NCBI GenBank assembly: GCA_944386985.1
Contig: CALXDD010000002.1
Span: 62,001 to 126,000, forward strand
DNA from: an uncultured Oscillospiraceae bacterium
GTDB lineage: Bacteria > Bacillota > Clostridia > Oscillospirales > Oscillospiraceae
Length of the DNA: 64,000 nt
Direction: 5' to 3'
In this document: in pieces, positions 35,734-43,941 of the stretch
Numbering within the stretch: the first letter of the stretch is position 1
How the letters are laid out: every line of letters starts with the position of its first letter
Translations under genes and position numbers: made by a program
The notes under the pieces: model-generated
What the model was told of the DNA's origin: nothing
Databases searched by the model: none
The model's input: the letters and a program-made list of their open reading frames with translations, nothing else

Positions 35734-35770
35734 CCACTGAAAAACCATTCATGTCAGAAGGAGAATTCCC

Positions 35771-38194
35771 ATGAAGTACGATTTTACCGCCATTGAAAAG
35801 AAATGGCAGAAGAAGTGGCTGGAGGAGAAGACCTTCGCCTGCAAGACCGGAGACACCACCAAGCCCAAGTTCTATGCGCTGGTAGAGTTCCCCTATCCCT
35901 CCGGCCAGGGCCTCCATGTGGGGCACGCCCGGCCTTACACCGCCATGGATGTGGTGGCCCGGAAGCGCCGGATGGACGGCTACAATGTGCTCTTCCCCAT
36001 GGGCTATGACGCCTTTGGCCTGCCCACAGAAAACTACGCCATCAAGAACCACATCCACCCCGCCAAGGTGACCCACGACAACATCCAGAACTTTACCAAG
36101 CAGCTGCAGATGCTGGGTTACTCCTTTGACTGGGACCGTGTGGTGAATACCACTGACCCCAACTACTACAAATGGACCCAGTGGATCTTCCTGCAGCTCT
36201 ATAAGCATGGTCTCGCCTACAAGACCACCATGCCCGTGAACTGGTGTACCTCCTGTAAGTGCGTGCTGGCCAACGAAGAGGTGGTGGAGGGCGTCTGTGA
36301 GCGCTGCGGCTCTCCTGTCATCCGCAAGGAGAAGAGCCAGTGGATGCTGAAAATTACCGAGTATGCCCAGCGCCTCATCGATGATCTGGACGGCCTGGAT
36401 TATATTGAACGGGTGAAGATCCAGCAGAAAAACTGGATCGGCCGGTCCACCGGCGCGGAGGTCACCTTCAAGGCCACCACCGGCGAGGATATCGTGGTCT
36501 ACACCACCCGCCCCGACACCCTCTTTGGCGCCACTTATATGGTGCTCTCTCCTGAGCATACCCTCATCAAGAACTGGTTGGAGGCCGGCAAGCTCCAGAA
36601 CGCCGACGAGGTGAAGGCCTACCAGAAGGCCGCCGCCTCCAAGTCCGATTTGGAGCGCACGGAGCTCAATAAGGAGAAGACCGGCGTGTGCCTCAGCGGC
36701 GTAAAGGGCGTGAACCCTGTGAACGGCAAGGAGATTCCCATCTTTATCTCCGATTACGTCCTGGCCACCTACGGTACCGGCGCCATCATGGCCGTTCCCG
36801 CCCACGACGACCGTGACTGGGAATTTGCCAAGAAGTTCGGCTGTGAGATCATCGAGGTAGTAAAGGGCGGCAACGTGGAGGAGGCTGCCTTCACTTTGAA
36901 AGACGACACCGGGATTATGGTCAACTCCGACTTCCTCGACGGCCTTACCATCAAGGAGGCCATCCCCGCCATCACCAAGTGGCTGGAGGAGAAGGGCATC
37001 GGCCACGCCAAGGTCAATTACAAACTCCGTGACTGGGTCTTCTCCCGCCAGCGCTACTGGGGCGAACCTATTCCCATGGTGTACTGCGAAAAGTGCGGCT
37101 GGCAGCCTCTGCCTGAGGACCAGCTGCCGCTGCTGCTGCCGGACGTGGAGAGCTATGAGCCCACCGACGACGGCGAGAGTCCTTTGAGCAAGATGACCGA
37201 TTGGGTAAATACTACCTGCCCCTGCTGCGGCGGTGCTGCCCGTCGGGAGACCGACACCATGCCCCAGTGGGCTGGCTCCAGCTGGTACTTCCTCCGGTAT
37301 ATGGACCCCCACAACGACAAGGCCCTGGCCAGCAAGGAAGCTCTCAACTACTGGAGCCCCGTGGACTGGTACAACGGCGGTATGGAGCACACCACCCTCC
37401 ACTTACTCTACAGCCGATTCTGGCACAAGTTCCTCTATGACATCGGCGTGGTGCCCACCAAGGAGCCCTATCAGAAGCGGACCAGCCACGGTATGATTCT
37501 GGGTGAGGGCGGCGAGAAGATGTCCAAGAGCCGGGGCAATGTCATCAACCCCAACGACATCGTGGACCAGTACGGCGCCGACACCATGCGGACCTATATC
37601 ATGTTCATCGGCGACTTTGAGAAGGCCGCTGCCTGGAGCGCCAACGCGGTGAAGGGCTGCAAGCGCTTTTTGGACCGGGTCTGGAACCTCAGCGAGATGG
37701 AACACACGGGGGAGGACTACTCCGCTGCCAATGAGAGCGCCATCCATAAGGCCATCAAGAAAGTCAGCGAGGACATTGAGGCCATGAAGTTCAACACTGC
37801 CATCGCTACGTTGATGGCCCTGGTGAACGACTTCTATCAGAACGGCGCCAGCCGGGGCGATATGAAGGCCCTGCTGCTGATGCTGAGTCCCTTTGCCCCC
37901 CATATCTGCGAGGAAATGTGGCAGCAGATGGGATTTGAGGGCCAGGTGAGCCAGCAGAGCTGGCCCGTTTACGACGAGAGTAAGACCATTGCCGCCTCTG
38001 TGGAGATGGCGGTGCAGGTGGGCGGAAAGCTCCGGGGTACCATCCAGGTGCCCATGGACAGCGATCAGGACACCGTGGTGGCTGCCGCCAGGGAGAACGA
38101 GAAGGTGGCCAAGTTCCTGGATGGCATGGAGATCATCAAAGTCATCCATGTACCCAACAAGCTGGTAAACCTGATCGCCAAGCCCAAAAAATAA
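35771..38194 (+). CDS. leuS: Leucyl-tRNA synthetase
   Basis: LeuRS charges tRNA-Leu. The 807-residue class I enzyme has the HIGH-type motif [11 protein letters not shown] near 44, a zinc-knuckle-like [12 protein letters not shown] near 158, the editing CP1 domain with [12 protein letters not shown] near 244 and [16 protein letters not shown] near 335, and KMSKSRGN near 583. The C-terminal anticodon-binding domain ends in [10 protein letters not shown] and [21 protein letters not shown] precedes the ATG. It is controlled by the leucine T-box just upstream. Confidence 0.97.
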   Translation: MKYDFTAIEKKWQKKWLEEKTFACKTGDTTKPKFYALVEFPYPSGQGLHVGHARPYTAMDVVARKRRMDGYNVLFPMGYDAFGLPTENYAIKNHIHPAKVTHDNIQNFTKQLQMLGYSFDWDRVVNTTDPNYYKWTQWIFLQLYKHGLAYKTTMPVNWCTSCKCVLANEEVVEGVCERCGSPVIRKEKSQWMLKITEYAQRLIDDLDGLDYIERVKIQQKNWIGRSTGAEVTFKATTGEDIVVYTTRPDTLFGATYMVLSPEHTLIKNWLEAGKLQNADEVKAYQKAAASKSDLERTELNKEKTGVCLSGVKGVNPVNGKEIPIFISDYVLATYGTGAIMAVPAHDDRDWEFAKKFGCEIIEVVKGGNVEEAAFTLKDDTGIMVNSDFLDGLTIKEAIPAITKWLEEKGIGHAKVNYKLRDWVFSRQRYWGEPIPMVYCEKCGWQPLPEDQLPLLLPDVESYEPTDDGESPLSKMTDWVNTTCPCCGGAARRETDTMPQWAGSSWYFLRYMDPHNDKALASKEALNYWSPVDWYNGGMEHTTLHLLYSRFWHKFLYDIGVVPTKEPYQKRTSHGMILGEGGEKMSKSRGNVINPNDIVDQYGADTMRTYIMFIGDFEKAAAWSANAVKGCKRFLDRVWNLSEMEHTGEDYSAANESAIHKAIKKVSEDIEAMKFNTAIATLMALVNDFYQNGASRGDMKALLLMLSPFAPHICEEMWQQMGFEGQVSQQSWPVYDESKTIAASVEMAVQVGGKLRGTIQVPMDSDQDTVVAAARENEKVAKFLDGMEIIKVIHVPNKLVNLIAKPKK

Positions 38195-38224
38195 AGAGAG
38201 ATAAAGCGGGTGCCGCGGGAATCC

Positions 38225-38290
38225 GGCGTATAAGCATTTGCGAAGCAGACCTTAGGGGAGGGCGAATTTATTCGCTCTCCCCGCGTTAAA
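38225..38290 (+). repeat. Dispersed intergenic hairpin repeat, copy C
   Basis: Copy C follows leuS: GGCGTATAAGCATTTGCGAA, GCAGACCTTAGG, then a 12-bp hairpin GGGGAGGGCGAA-TTTA-TTCGCTCTCCCC (38255-38282, one G-T pair), then GCGTTAAA. The stem is longer than in copies A and B but keeps GGGCGA...TTCG. It may serve as the leuS transcript end. The rest of the 38195-38492 gap holds only the rpsU promoter and leader. Confidence 0.65.
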
Positions 38291-38384
38291 GGTTAAATAA
38301 GGGGCCAATTCCGGCAAAAGCGACAGGAAAGGGAAAGGACCACAAAAAAATCGCAGTATCATCGAATTTTTTTGGGATTCCGCC

Positions 38385-38413
38385 TTGACAAATATGGTGG
38401 ACCTCTGTATAAT
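38385..38413 (+). promoter_or_regulatory. sigma-A promoter for rpsU
   Basis: Perfect TTGACA (38385-38390), 17-nt spacer, perfect TATAAT (38408-38413): a full consensus promoter, fitting a ribosomal protein gene. Confidence 0.92.
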
Positions 38414-38492
38414 ATCACAGGTAAAGCCATGAAGTTGGCCCTTAAAGAGTATCCAGGATTGAGCCGGATACATCGGAGGGAGGGAAATATAG

Positions 38493-38678
38493 ATGTCTGA
38501 AATTCGTGTGAAAGAGGGCGAGTCCCTGGACAGCGCTCTGAAGCGCTTTAAGCGCAGCTGTGCCAAGGCCGGCGTCATCGCCGAGGTGCGCAAGAGAGAG
38601 CACTACGAGAGCCCCAGCGTGAAGCGCCGCAAGAAGAGCGAGGCCGCTCGGAAGAATCGCAACAAGCGTTATTATTAA
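38493..38678 (+). CDS. rpsU: 30S ribosomal protein S21
   Basis: S21 is a small basic protein of the 30S platform near the anti-Shine-Dalgarno end of 16S rRNA. The 61-residue product starts [20 protein letters not shown] and ends in a run of Arg, Lys and Asn with a final RYY. Length fits Firmicutes. GGAGGGA lies upstream of the ATG. It is transcribed alone, with its own promoter and terminator. Confidence 0.96.
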   Translation: MSEIRVKEGESLDSALKRFKRSCAKAGVIAEVRKREHYESPSVKRRKKSEAARKNRNKRYY

Positions 38679-38684
38679 AAGCGG

Positions 38685-38720
38685 AAAGTCCCTGCCAAAC
38701 CGGCAGGGACTTTTTCTTTT
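38685..38720 (+). terminator. rpsU terminator
   Basis: AAAGTCCCTGCC (38685-38696) pairs with GGCAGGGACTTT (38702-38713), followed by TTCTTTT. Confidence 0.9.
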
Positions 38721-38763
38721 TTGATTTTGTTTGGACAGAGCAAAGTATTGTGGAAATATTTCC

Positions 38764-38792
38764 CGGGCGGCGGTGACCTTTTCCGCCGCCCG
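38764..38792 (+). repeat. 10-bp GC hairpin before the ECF sigma gene
   Basis: CGGGCGGCGG (38764-38773), 9-nt loop, CCGCCGCCCG (38783-38792), then ATCGTTTTCTC. It lies in the leader of the sigma factor gene and may be an attenuator; there is no continuous T-run. Confidence 0.45.
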
Positions 38793-38822
38793 ATCGTTTT
38801 CTCAGTGAAGGGAGGCGATGGG

Positions 38823-39293
38823 ATGGAAGAGACCTTTGAGCAGGTCTATGCCGCCTGTGGAGAGATGCTCTACCGGCTGGCGGCGCTGTATCTTGGGTCT
38901 GCCGGAGAGGCGGAGGACGTGCTCCAGGACGTCTTTGTGAAACTCCTCAGCCGGAGACGGACTTTTCAAAATGAGGAACATCGGAAGCGGTGGCTCATCC
39001 GGGTGACGGTGAACCTTTGCAAGGACCACCTGCGCAGCGCCCGGCGGCAGAAGACGGTGCCGTTGGAGGAGCGGGACCTTGTGGGCAGGGAGGAGGACCG
39101 GGAGATCCTCTCCCTGGTTCTCGGTATGCCGGAGATTTACCGGGCAGCGGTCCATCTCCACTACTATGAGGGCTACTCGGTGGAAGAGATCGGAAAAATC
39201 CTTGGGCTCAGTGTCAGTGCGGTGAAAATGCGTCTGAAACGGGGGAGAGAGTATCTGCGTCTGGAAATGGAGGATGGGAATGGACATTCATGA
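38823..39293 (+). CDS. ECF-type RNA polymerase sigma factor
   Basis: The 156-residue protein has sigma region 2 (EQVYAACGEMLYRLAALYLG, AEDVLQDVFVKLL near 35, RKRWLIRVTVNLCKD near 60) and region 4 helix-turn-helix (YEGYSVEEIGKILGLSVSA near 119-137, then VKMRLKRGR). It lacks region 3, as expected for ECF factors. ATG 38823 follows GGGAGGC; an ATG at 38818 is out of frame. It overlaps the next gene, its probable anti-sigma factor. Target promoter is unknown. Confidence 0.92.
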   Translation: MEETFEQVYAACGEMLYRLAALYLGSAGEAEDVLQDVFVKLLSRRRTFQNEEHRKRWLIRVTVNLCKDHLRSARRQKTVPLEERDLVGREEDREILSLVLGMPEIYRAAVHLHYYEGYSVEEIGKILGLSVSAVKMRLKRGREYLRLEMEDGNGHS

Positions 39294-40662
39294 GTATCGG
39301 AACGCGGTGGAGGGCGTGCGCCCACCGGAGGACATGGAACAGCACCTTCGTGCGGCAGTGCTGGGCTCCGGAACTCCGATGCGGCGGCGGAAAGCCCCAC
39401 TGGTGCTGGCGGCGGCTCTGGCGGTACTGCTGACCCTCTTTGCTACAGCAGTAGCCGCCGACGAGAGTTTCCGCCAGGAGGTATTCCAATTTTTCCGTAT
39501 CCCCACGGCGGAGCAGGTCCCTCAGGATCTGGGCGGCGGGGAGGAGGGTGACGGTGTGTGGCTGGGGACTTCGGAACTGGAGGGCGGCGTCACCGTTCAG
39601 TATCTCCGGCTTACCGGCCGATGGGATGATGAAAACGGCATCCTCTGCCACTGGCGGGATGAGGCCTTGACAGATGCTTCGTTCTACGCCGTCACCGACC
39701 GGGGCCTACAAAAACTGGAGGCCCATCATTTGATTACCACTGTCACCTGGAATGGAGCGGACTATGCCATTGATCTCCAGTGGACAGTCTGGGAGGACAC
39801 CCTTCGGGTCCAGGCCTTCGGCAAGCAGCCTGGAAACGATACCTACTGGGAGGTCTCCTACCTGGAGGGCCGCACCGACGCGGTGCTGCTGCGGCTGGCC
39901 CGGGGCAGAGGGGAGGATTACAACGAGTATGCTATGCTGCTGGATCTCTCCACCGGGGAGGTGACGGACCTCTTTGCCGGTACCGGGGCGGAACAGCTGA
40001 CAGACGTGGTGGGGATCACTCTCAGCAGGGACCTCCGCCGGGCCATCTTCTCCTGTGACAATGGGAAGCAGCTCTATCTCTGCGACCTGGAGAAAAAGAC
40101 ACTGGCGCCTGTGGAGGAGGTCTTGGGCGGCCAGGCGGACGGCGTCTGGTTCATCGCCGGGGATATGGCAGGGTGGTACACTATGGATGTGAATTACCAA
40201 TATACCTGCTTTATCACCGATCTATCAGACGGATCGACCACCCTCCGCTTTGCAAACCAACCCGCCTACCAGCGGGAGCAGAACCAGGGCGTGGTGTTTT
40301 TAGAGGGACGCTATGTGCTGGAGGTGCTGGCGAACCGGCAGACTGCCCTGCTGGATCTTCTCACCGGGGACCGGATGCCGGTAGAGGGCTTTGTCTATCC
40401 TGAGGGGGACAGCTATACACGCATCAACAGCGCGGGGGACAAGATTTTATTCCTGGCAATGGAGATGGATGGAGACGGCCTGGGCATCTCTGAGCTGACA
40501 GTGCTGGATTTGGAGCAGGGTACGGCAACGGCCCTCAGCCGGGAGGGATACGATGTCCGCCACGAAGTCACGGTAAGCTGGTTTGATGAGAACCGGGTAG
40601 TGATCCGGGCGGAAGAGTCAGACGGCACGCAGCTGCTGAGTCTGTACCAATTCGGGGCATAA
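39280..40662 (+). CDS. Probable membrane anti-sigma factor with extracytoplasmic propeller-like domain
   Basis: The 460-residue protein has a short cytoplasmic region (1-37), one transmembrane helix (about 38-58, PLVLAAALAVLLTLFATAVA) and a large extracytoplasmic part. The last 250 residues alternate strand motifs such as DLSTGEVTDLF, DLEKKTLAPVEE, DLLTGDRMPVEG and DLEQGTATALS, which suggests a beta-propeller. It overlaps the sigma gene by 14 nt. GGAGG is 6 nt before ATG 39280, so that start is preferred over ATG 39274. The anti-sigma role is inferred from position and topology; no known ZAS zinc motif is seen. Confidence 0.7.
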   Translation: MDIHEYRNAVEGVRPPEDMEQHLRAAVLGSGTPMRRRKAPLVLAAALAVLLTLFATAVAADESFRQEVFQFFRIPTAEQVPQDLGGGEEGDGVWLGTSELEGGVTVQYLRLTGRWDDENGILCHWRDEALTDASFYAVTDRGLQKLEAHHLITTVTWNGADYAIDLQWTVWEDTLRVQAFGKQPGNDTYWEVSYLEGRTDAVLLRLARGRGEDYNEYAMLLDLSTGEVTDLFAGTGAEQLTDVVGITLSRDLRRAIFSCDNGKQLYLCDLEKKTLAPVEEVLGGQADGVWFIAGDMAGWYTMDVNYQYTCFITDLSDGSTTLRFANQPAYQREQNQGVVFLEGRYVLEVLANRQTALLDLLTGDRMPVEGFVYPEGDSYTRINSAGDKILFLAMEMDGDGLGISELTVLDLEQGTATALSREGYDVRHEVTVSWFDENRVVIRAEESDGTQLLSLYQFGA

Positions 40663-40671
40663 AGAAATGCA

Positions 40672-40725
40672 GGATGGTTCGGGGGAGAGAGGAGCCTCTC
40701 CCCCGAACCATCCGGGAAGTTTTTG
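40672..40725 (+). terminator. Strong terminator after the sigma / anti-sigma pair
   Basis: A perfect 18-bp inverted repeat (40672-40689 with 40696-40713, loop AGGAGC) is followed by GGGAAGTTTTT. Confidence 0.9.
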
Positions 40726-40735
40726 AAAAAAGTGG

Positions 40736-40764
40736 TTGACAACAGCGATTTGGTGTGCTAAAGT
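40736..40764 (+). promoter_or_regulatory. sigma-A promoter for the tryptophan T-box and trpB
   Basis: Perfect TTGACA (40736-40741), 17-nt spacer, TAAAGT (40759-40764, four of six matches). Confidence 0.8.
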
Positions 40765-40774
40765 ATGCCCATAA

Positions 40775-41040
40775 ACCGATGAGAAAGGGTAAGTAACCCC
40801 CGAAGGAACGGTGCAGAGAGCCGCCGGTGGTGGAATGGCGGCACGGGAAGCGGGGCGCGAATGGCCTTTTGAGGGCGCGCTGAAGGAAAGTAGGCAAGCC
40901 GGAGTGGTCCTCCGTTACCGGGACCGGCGTATGATTGTACGCGTAAAGTGGGCGCACTTGAGTGCGTCAAGCCGGGTGGCACCGCAGAAGCGCTTCGCTT
41001 CTGTCCCAGCAGAGCAGCTTGGGACAGAGGCGTTTTCTTT
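40775..41040 (+). promoter_or_regulatory. T-box riboswitch, tryptophan (specifier UGG), with terminator
   Basis: Stem I begins near GATGAGAAAGGG, has a GTAAGTA loop-E side, AGAGAGCCGCC bulge motif, and a specifier loop reading GAATGG; TGG lies at 40862-40864, directly before CCTTTT that pairs with AAAGG. The T-box GGGTGGCACCGC is at 40974-40985. The terminator is CGCTTCTGTCCCA (40996-41008) with TGGGACAGAGGCG (41020-41032), then TTTTCTTTT. Low charged tRNA-Trp should allow read-through into trpB. Confidence 0.9.
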
Positions 41041-41074
41041 TGTCCCGACGAATTTGCCGAAAGGAGACAAAACC

Positions 41075-42448
41075 ATGAGCGAGAACAAAATCCCCTATAA
41101 GATTTACCTCAGTGAAGAGGAGATGCCCAAGGCTTGGTATAACCTGCGGGCAGATATGAAGAACAAGCCCGCCCCGCTGCTGAATCCTGCGACCCATCAG
41201 CCCATGACTCGGGAGGAGCTGGACGGCGTATTCTGTGACGAGTTGGTGCAGCAGGAACTGGACGACACCACCCCCTACTTTGAGATTCCCCAGGAGATCC
41301 GGGATTTCTACAAGATGTACCGTCCCTCCCCGCTGGTTCGGGCCTACTGCCTGGAGGAGGCCCTGGGGACCCCTGCCAAGATTTACTACAAGTTTGAGGG
41401 CAACAACACCTCCGGCTCCCATAAGCTGAACAGCGCCATTGCCCAGGCCTACTACGCCAAGAAGCAGGGCTTGAAGGGCGTCACTACTGAGACCGGAGCC
41501 GGTCAGTGGGGTACCGCCCTCTCTATGGCCTGCGGCTATCTGGGCCTTGACTGCAGGGTGTTTATGGTCAAGTGCTCCTACGAACAGAAGCCTTTCCGCC
41601 GTGAGGTTATGCGGACCTACGGCGCCAGTGTCACCCCGTCCCCCTCCGAGACCACCAATGTGGGCCGGAAGATTCTCCAGGAGCACCCCGGCACCACCGG
41701 GAGCCTTGGCTGTGCCATCAGTGAGGCGGTGGAGGTGGCTACCTCTACTCCCGGCTACCGCTATGTGCTGGGCAGTGTCCTCAACCAGGTGCTGCTCCAT
41801 CAGAGCATCATCGGCCTGGAGTGCAAGACGGCCCTTGACAAGTATGGCGTAAAGCCCGATATCATCATCGGCTGCGCCGGCGGCGGCTCCAACCTGGGCG
41901 GCCTCATCTCTCCCTTCATGGGTGAGAAACTGCGAGGTGAGGCAGACTACCGCTTTGTGGCAGTGGAGCCTGCCAGCTGCCCCTCGCTTACCCGGGGCAA
42001 GTACGCCTATGACTTCTGCGACACCGGTATGGTCTGCCCCCTGGCCAAGATGTACACCCTGGGCAGCAACTACATTCCTGCACCCAACCACGCCGGCGGC
42101 CTGCGGTATCATGGCATGAGCAGCACGTTGTCTCAGCTCTACGATGATGGTCTTATGGAGGCTATCTCTGTCAAGCAGACCGATGTGTTCAAGGCCGCCG
42201 AGCAGTTTGCACGGATCGAGGGTATTCTGCCCGCTCCTGAGTCCAGCCACGCCATCAAGGCGGCTATGGATGAGGCCATGAAGTGCAAGGAGACCGGCGA
42301 GGAGAAGACGATTCTCTTCGGCCTTACCGGCACCGGCTACTTTGATCTGGTGGCTTACCAGAAGTTCAACGACGGTGTAATGGATGATTATATCCCCACC
42401 GATGAGGAGATTGCCAAGAGCCTGGAGATGCTGCCCAAGGTAGACTGA
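41075..42448 (+). CDS. trpB: Stand-alone tryptophan synthase beta chain, TrpB2 type
   Basis: TrpB2 condenses indole with L-serine (or phosphoserine in some) to tryptophan, using PLP. The 457-residue protein is longer than classical TrpB (about 400) and matches the TrpB2 group: RPSPLVRAYCLEEALG near 89, PLP Lys in SGSHKLNSAIAQAYYAKK near 111, TTETGAGQWGTALSMACG, and the phosphate loop GCAGGGSNLGGL near 268. No trpA or other trp gene is in the window. The ATG follows AAAGGAGAC. The tryptophan T-box upstream shows it answers to tryptophan shortage. Confidence 0.94.
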   Translation: MSENKIPYKIYLSEEEMPKAWYNLRADMKNKPAPLLNPATHQPMTREELDGVFCDELVQQELDDTTPYFEIPQEIRDFYKMYRPSPLVRAYCLEEALGTPAKIYYKFEGNNTSGSHKLNSAIAQAYYAKKQGLKGVTTETGAGQWGTALSMACGYLGLDCRVFMVKCSYEQKPFRREVMRTYGASVTPSPSETTNVGRKILQEHPGTTGSLGCAISEAVEVATSTPGYRYVLGSVLNQVLLHQSIIGLECKTALDKYGVKPDIIIGCAGGGSNLGGLISPFMGEKLRGEADYRFVAVEPASCPSLTRGKYAYDFCDTGMVCPLAKMYTLGSNYIPAPNHAGGLRYHGMSSTLSQLYDDGLMEAISVKQTDVFKAAEQFARIEGILPAPESSHAIKAAMDEAMKCKETGEEKTILFGLTGTGYFDLVAYQKFNDGVMDDYIPTDEEIAKSLEMLPKVD

Positions 42449-42520
42449 TCCATCTGTTTTTAGCTAAGGGAGCGGCTGCTCTGCAATGGCTTCCGCTTCA
42501 TTACCACAAACAGGAAAGAA

Positions 42521-42550
42521 GAGCCGCCGCAGGAATTCCTGCGGCGGCTC
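42521..42550. terminator. Bidirectional terminator between trpB and the convergent gene
   Basis: A 30-nt perfect palindrome, arms GAGCCGCCGCAGGAA and its complement, with AAGAA and CTCCTTC flanks. It can end both convergent transcripts. Confidence 0.8.
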
Positions 42551-42568
42551 CTCCTTCTATGGGACCGG

Positions 42569-43330
42569 CTATGCCAGAATATCGCGGAGAAGGTCCTTTA
42601 CCTCCGGATAGGTGAGAAATGCGGCGGGAAAACCCATGGCCGAACCGGTCTGAATTTTTTTCCGCATGGTGTCTGCGTCGTCGAAGACTACGAAGTGGCT
42701 CTTGCCGTTTTGGGTGTAGGTAAAATACCGGGCGCAGAGATCCCGGGAGTAGAATGCGGAAGGTTGCAGTTCCTCCCGGAGCTTCTCCAGTTCCGGGGCA
42801 GTCAGCGGTGTTCCTTCTCCTGTAGGGGAGGGGAGGGGAAAATCCATTATCAGCCGCTGGACGTCCAGGGCTACATGACCTGCTCCCCAGCGGTCCGCCG
42901 CCTCCTGGAGCCGCTGACGGAAGCTGCCGCCGGAGAGAGCGGTGCAGATCACCACGGTAGCCCCGGGAACCCGGGGGCCATAGACCTCCGGTACATACAG
43001 CCGCCGCCGGTTTGCCTGAAGAATCGCCCGCAGACGTACCAGCAGGGCGGTCCGGTCGTCGGTGGGAGCGGACTCAAAATCTGCCAGCACCCCACTATAG
43101 CCCCGGAGGCCGCACTCCTGCCAGATCTGCCGGGCCAGCTGCTCCGGACGGCCAATGGCCGGGGCATCCACATCGCTGAGGGTAAGCAGCCCGCCCTGGG
43201 TCCGCAGCAGGAGATTCTGCCGTAACAGCACGCTGCCCGGGCCGATGCGGTAGGCCACATGGGCCATTCGGACGCCGAAGCCTCCGGCGCCGGGGAGATC
43301 CCCGGGAGTCACGGTGAGATAGAGCTGCAA
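42569..43330 (-). CDS. Uncharacterised protein, possibly glycoside hydrolase 18-like fold
   Basis: The 253-residue product has no signal peptide or transmembrane helix. Its strand-rich layout, with GYSGVLADFE near 78, ATVVICTALSGGSF near 123 and a late KSHFVVFDDADTMRKK and AMGFPAAFLTYPE, recalls the TIM barrel of GH18-like spore proteins such as YaaH. The likeness is weak and the usual DxxDxxxE motif is not clear, so I do not assign an activity. The start is TTG at 43330 with AGGAGG 9 nt upstream. It is divergent from yqeG. Confidence 0.65.
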   Translation of the reverse strand: MQLYLTVTPGDLPGAGGFGVRMAHVAYRIGPGSVLLRQNLLLRTQGGLLTLSDVDAPAIGRPEQLARQIWQECGLRGYSGVLADFESAPTDDRTALLVRLRAILQANRRRLYVPEVYGPRVPGATVVICTALSGGSFRQRLQEAADRWGAGHVALDVQRLIMDFPLPSPTGEGTPLTAPELEKLREELQPSAFYSRDLCARYFTYTQNGKSHFVVFDDADTMRKKIQTGSAMGFPAAFLTYPEVKDLLRDILA

Positions 43331-43345
43331 TTTTCCTTCCTCCTC

Positions 43346-43375
43346 TTGTGCGGCGGCCTGCCGGTGGTGTATACT
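43346..43375 (+). promoter_or_regulatory. sigma-A-like promoter for yqeG
   Basis: TTGTGC (43346-43351), 18-nt spacer, TATACT (43370-43375). A short GGACGG-ATG-CCGTCC hairpin lies in the leader at about 43384-43398. Confidence 0.6.
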
Positions 43376-43431
43376 ATCGAAAAGGACGGATGCCGTCCCT
43401 CAGGAAAATGTATGCCAGACAGGAGAAAACT

Positions 43432-43941
43432 ATGTCCCTATCCATCATCCCTCACCGTGTGTTCAAACGCTTTACCGATGTGACGCCTCAGGTGCTGAAG
43501 TCCATGGACATCCACCTTTTGCTGTGCGACCTGGATAACACTCTGGCGCCGCCCAAGACCCGCCACCCAACTCAGGAGGTGCGGGACTGGATCGCCTCCC
43601 TCACTGATGCGGGCATCGGCTTTGCTATTGTCTCCAACAACCGCAGCGGCAGCCGGGTGCTGGACTACTGCGGGGAGCTGGGGGTGCCCTATATCGGCCA
43701 CGCAGGGAAGCCCAAGCCCGGCGGATTTAAGCGGGCTATGGCTCTCTTCCACGAGATGCCGGAGCACACCGCCATGCTGGGGGATCTCTGGACCACGGAT
43801 ATCCTGGGCGCCCGGCTGTGGGGGCTGACTATGCTGGCGGTGGAGCCGGTGGAGGGAGCGCCCAATTTTGGCCACTGGCTGCTCTATCAGATGCACCGCC
43901 CCTTTATGGCGGCGGCCCGAAGGAGGCAACAAAAGAAATGA
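43432..43941 (+). CDS. yqeG: YqeG family HAD-IIIA phosphatase
   Basis: The 169-residue HAD-superfamily protein has LLLCDLDNTLAPP near 26-38 with the nucleophile Asp, IVSNNRSGSR near 67, KPKPGGFKRAM with Lys near 92 and MLGDLWTTDILGA near 114 with the acidic motif. YqeG/GEP4 relatives dephosphorylate phosphatidylglycerophosphate or similar; in Bacillus it sits near yqeH. Substrate here is not proven. AGGAGAAA precedes the ATG. Its stop overlaps the next gene by ATGA. Confidence 0.88.
   Translation: MSLSIIPHRVFKRFTDVTPQVLKSMDIHLLLCDLDNTLAPPKTRHPTQEVRDWIASLTDAGIGFAIVSNNRSGSRVLDYCGELGVPYIGHAGKPKPGGFKRAMALFHEMPEHTAMLGDLWTTDILGARLWGLTMLAVEPVEGAPNFGHWLLYQMHRPFMAAARRRQQKK

Noticed and set aside
35720-37402. 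560-codon minus-strand frame
   Set aside because: Antisense to leuS; Gly/Val/His-rich composition typical of a shadow frame.
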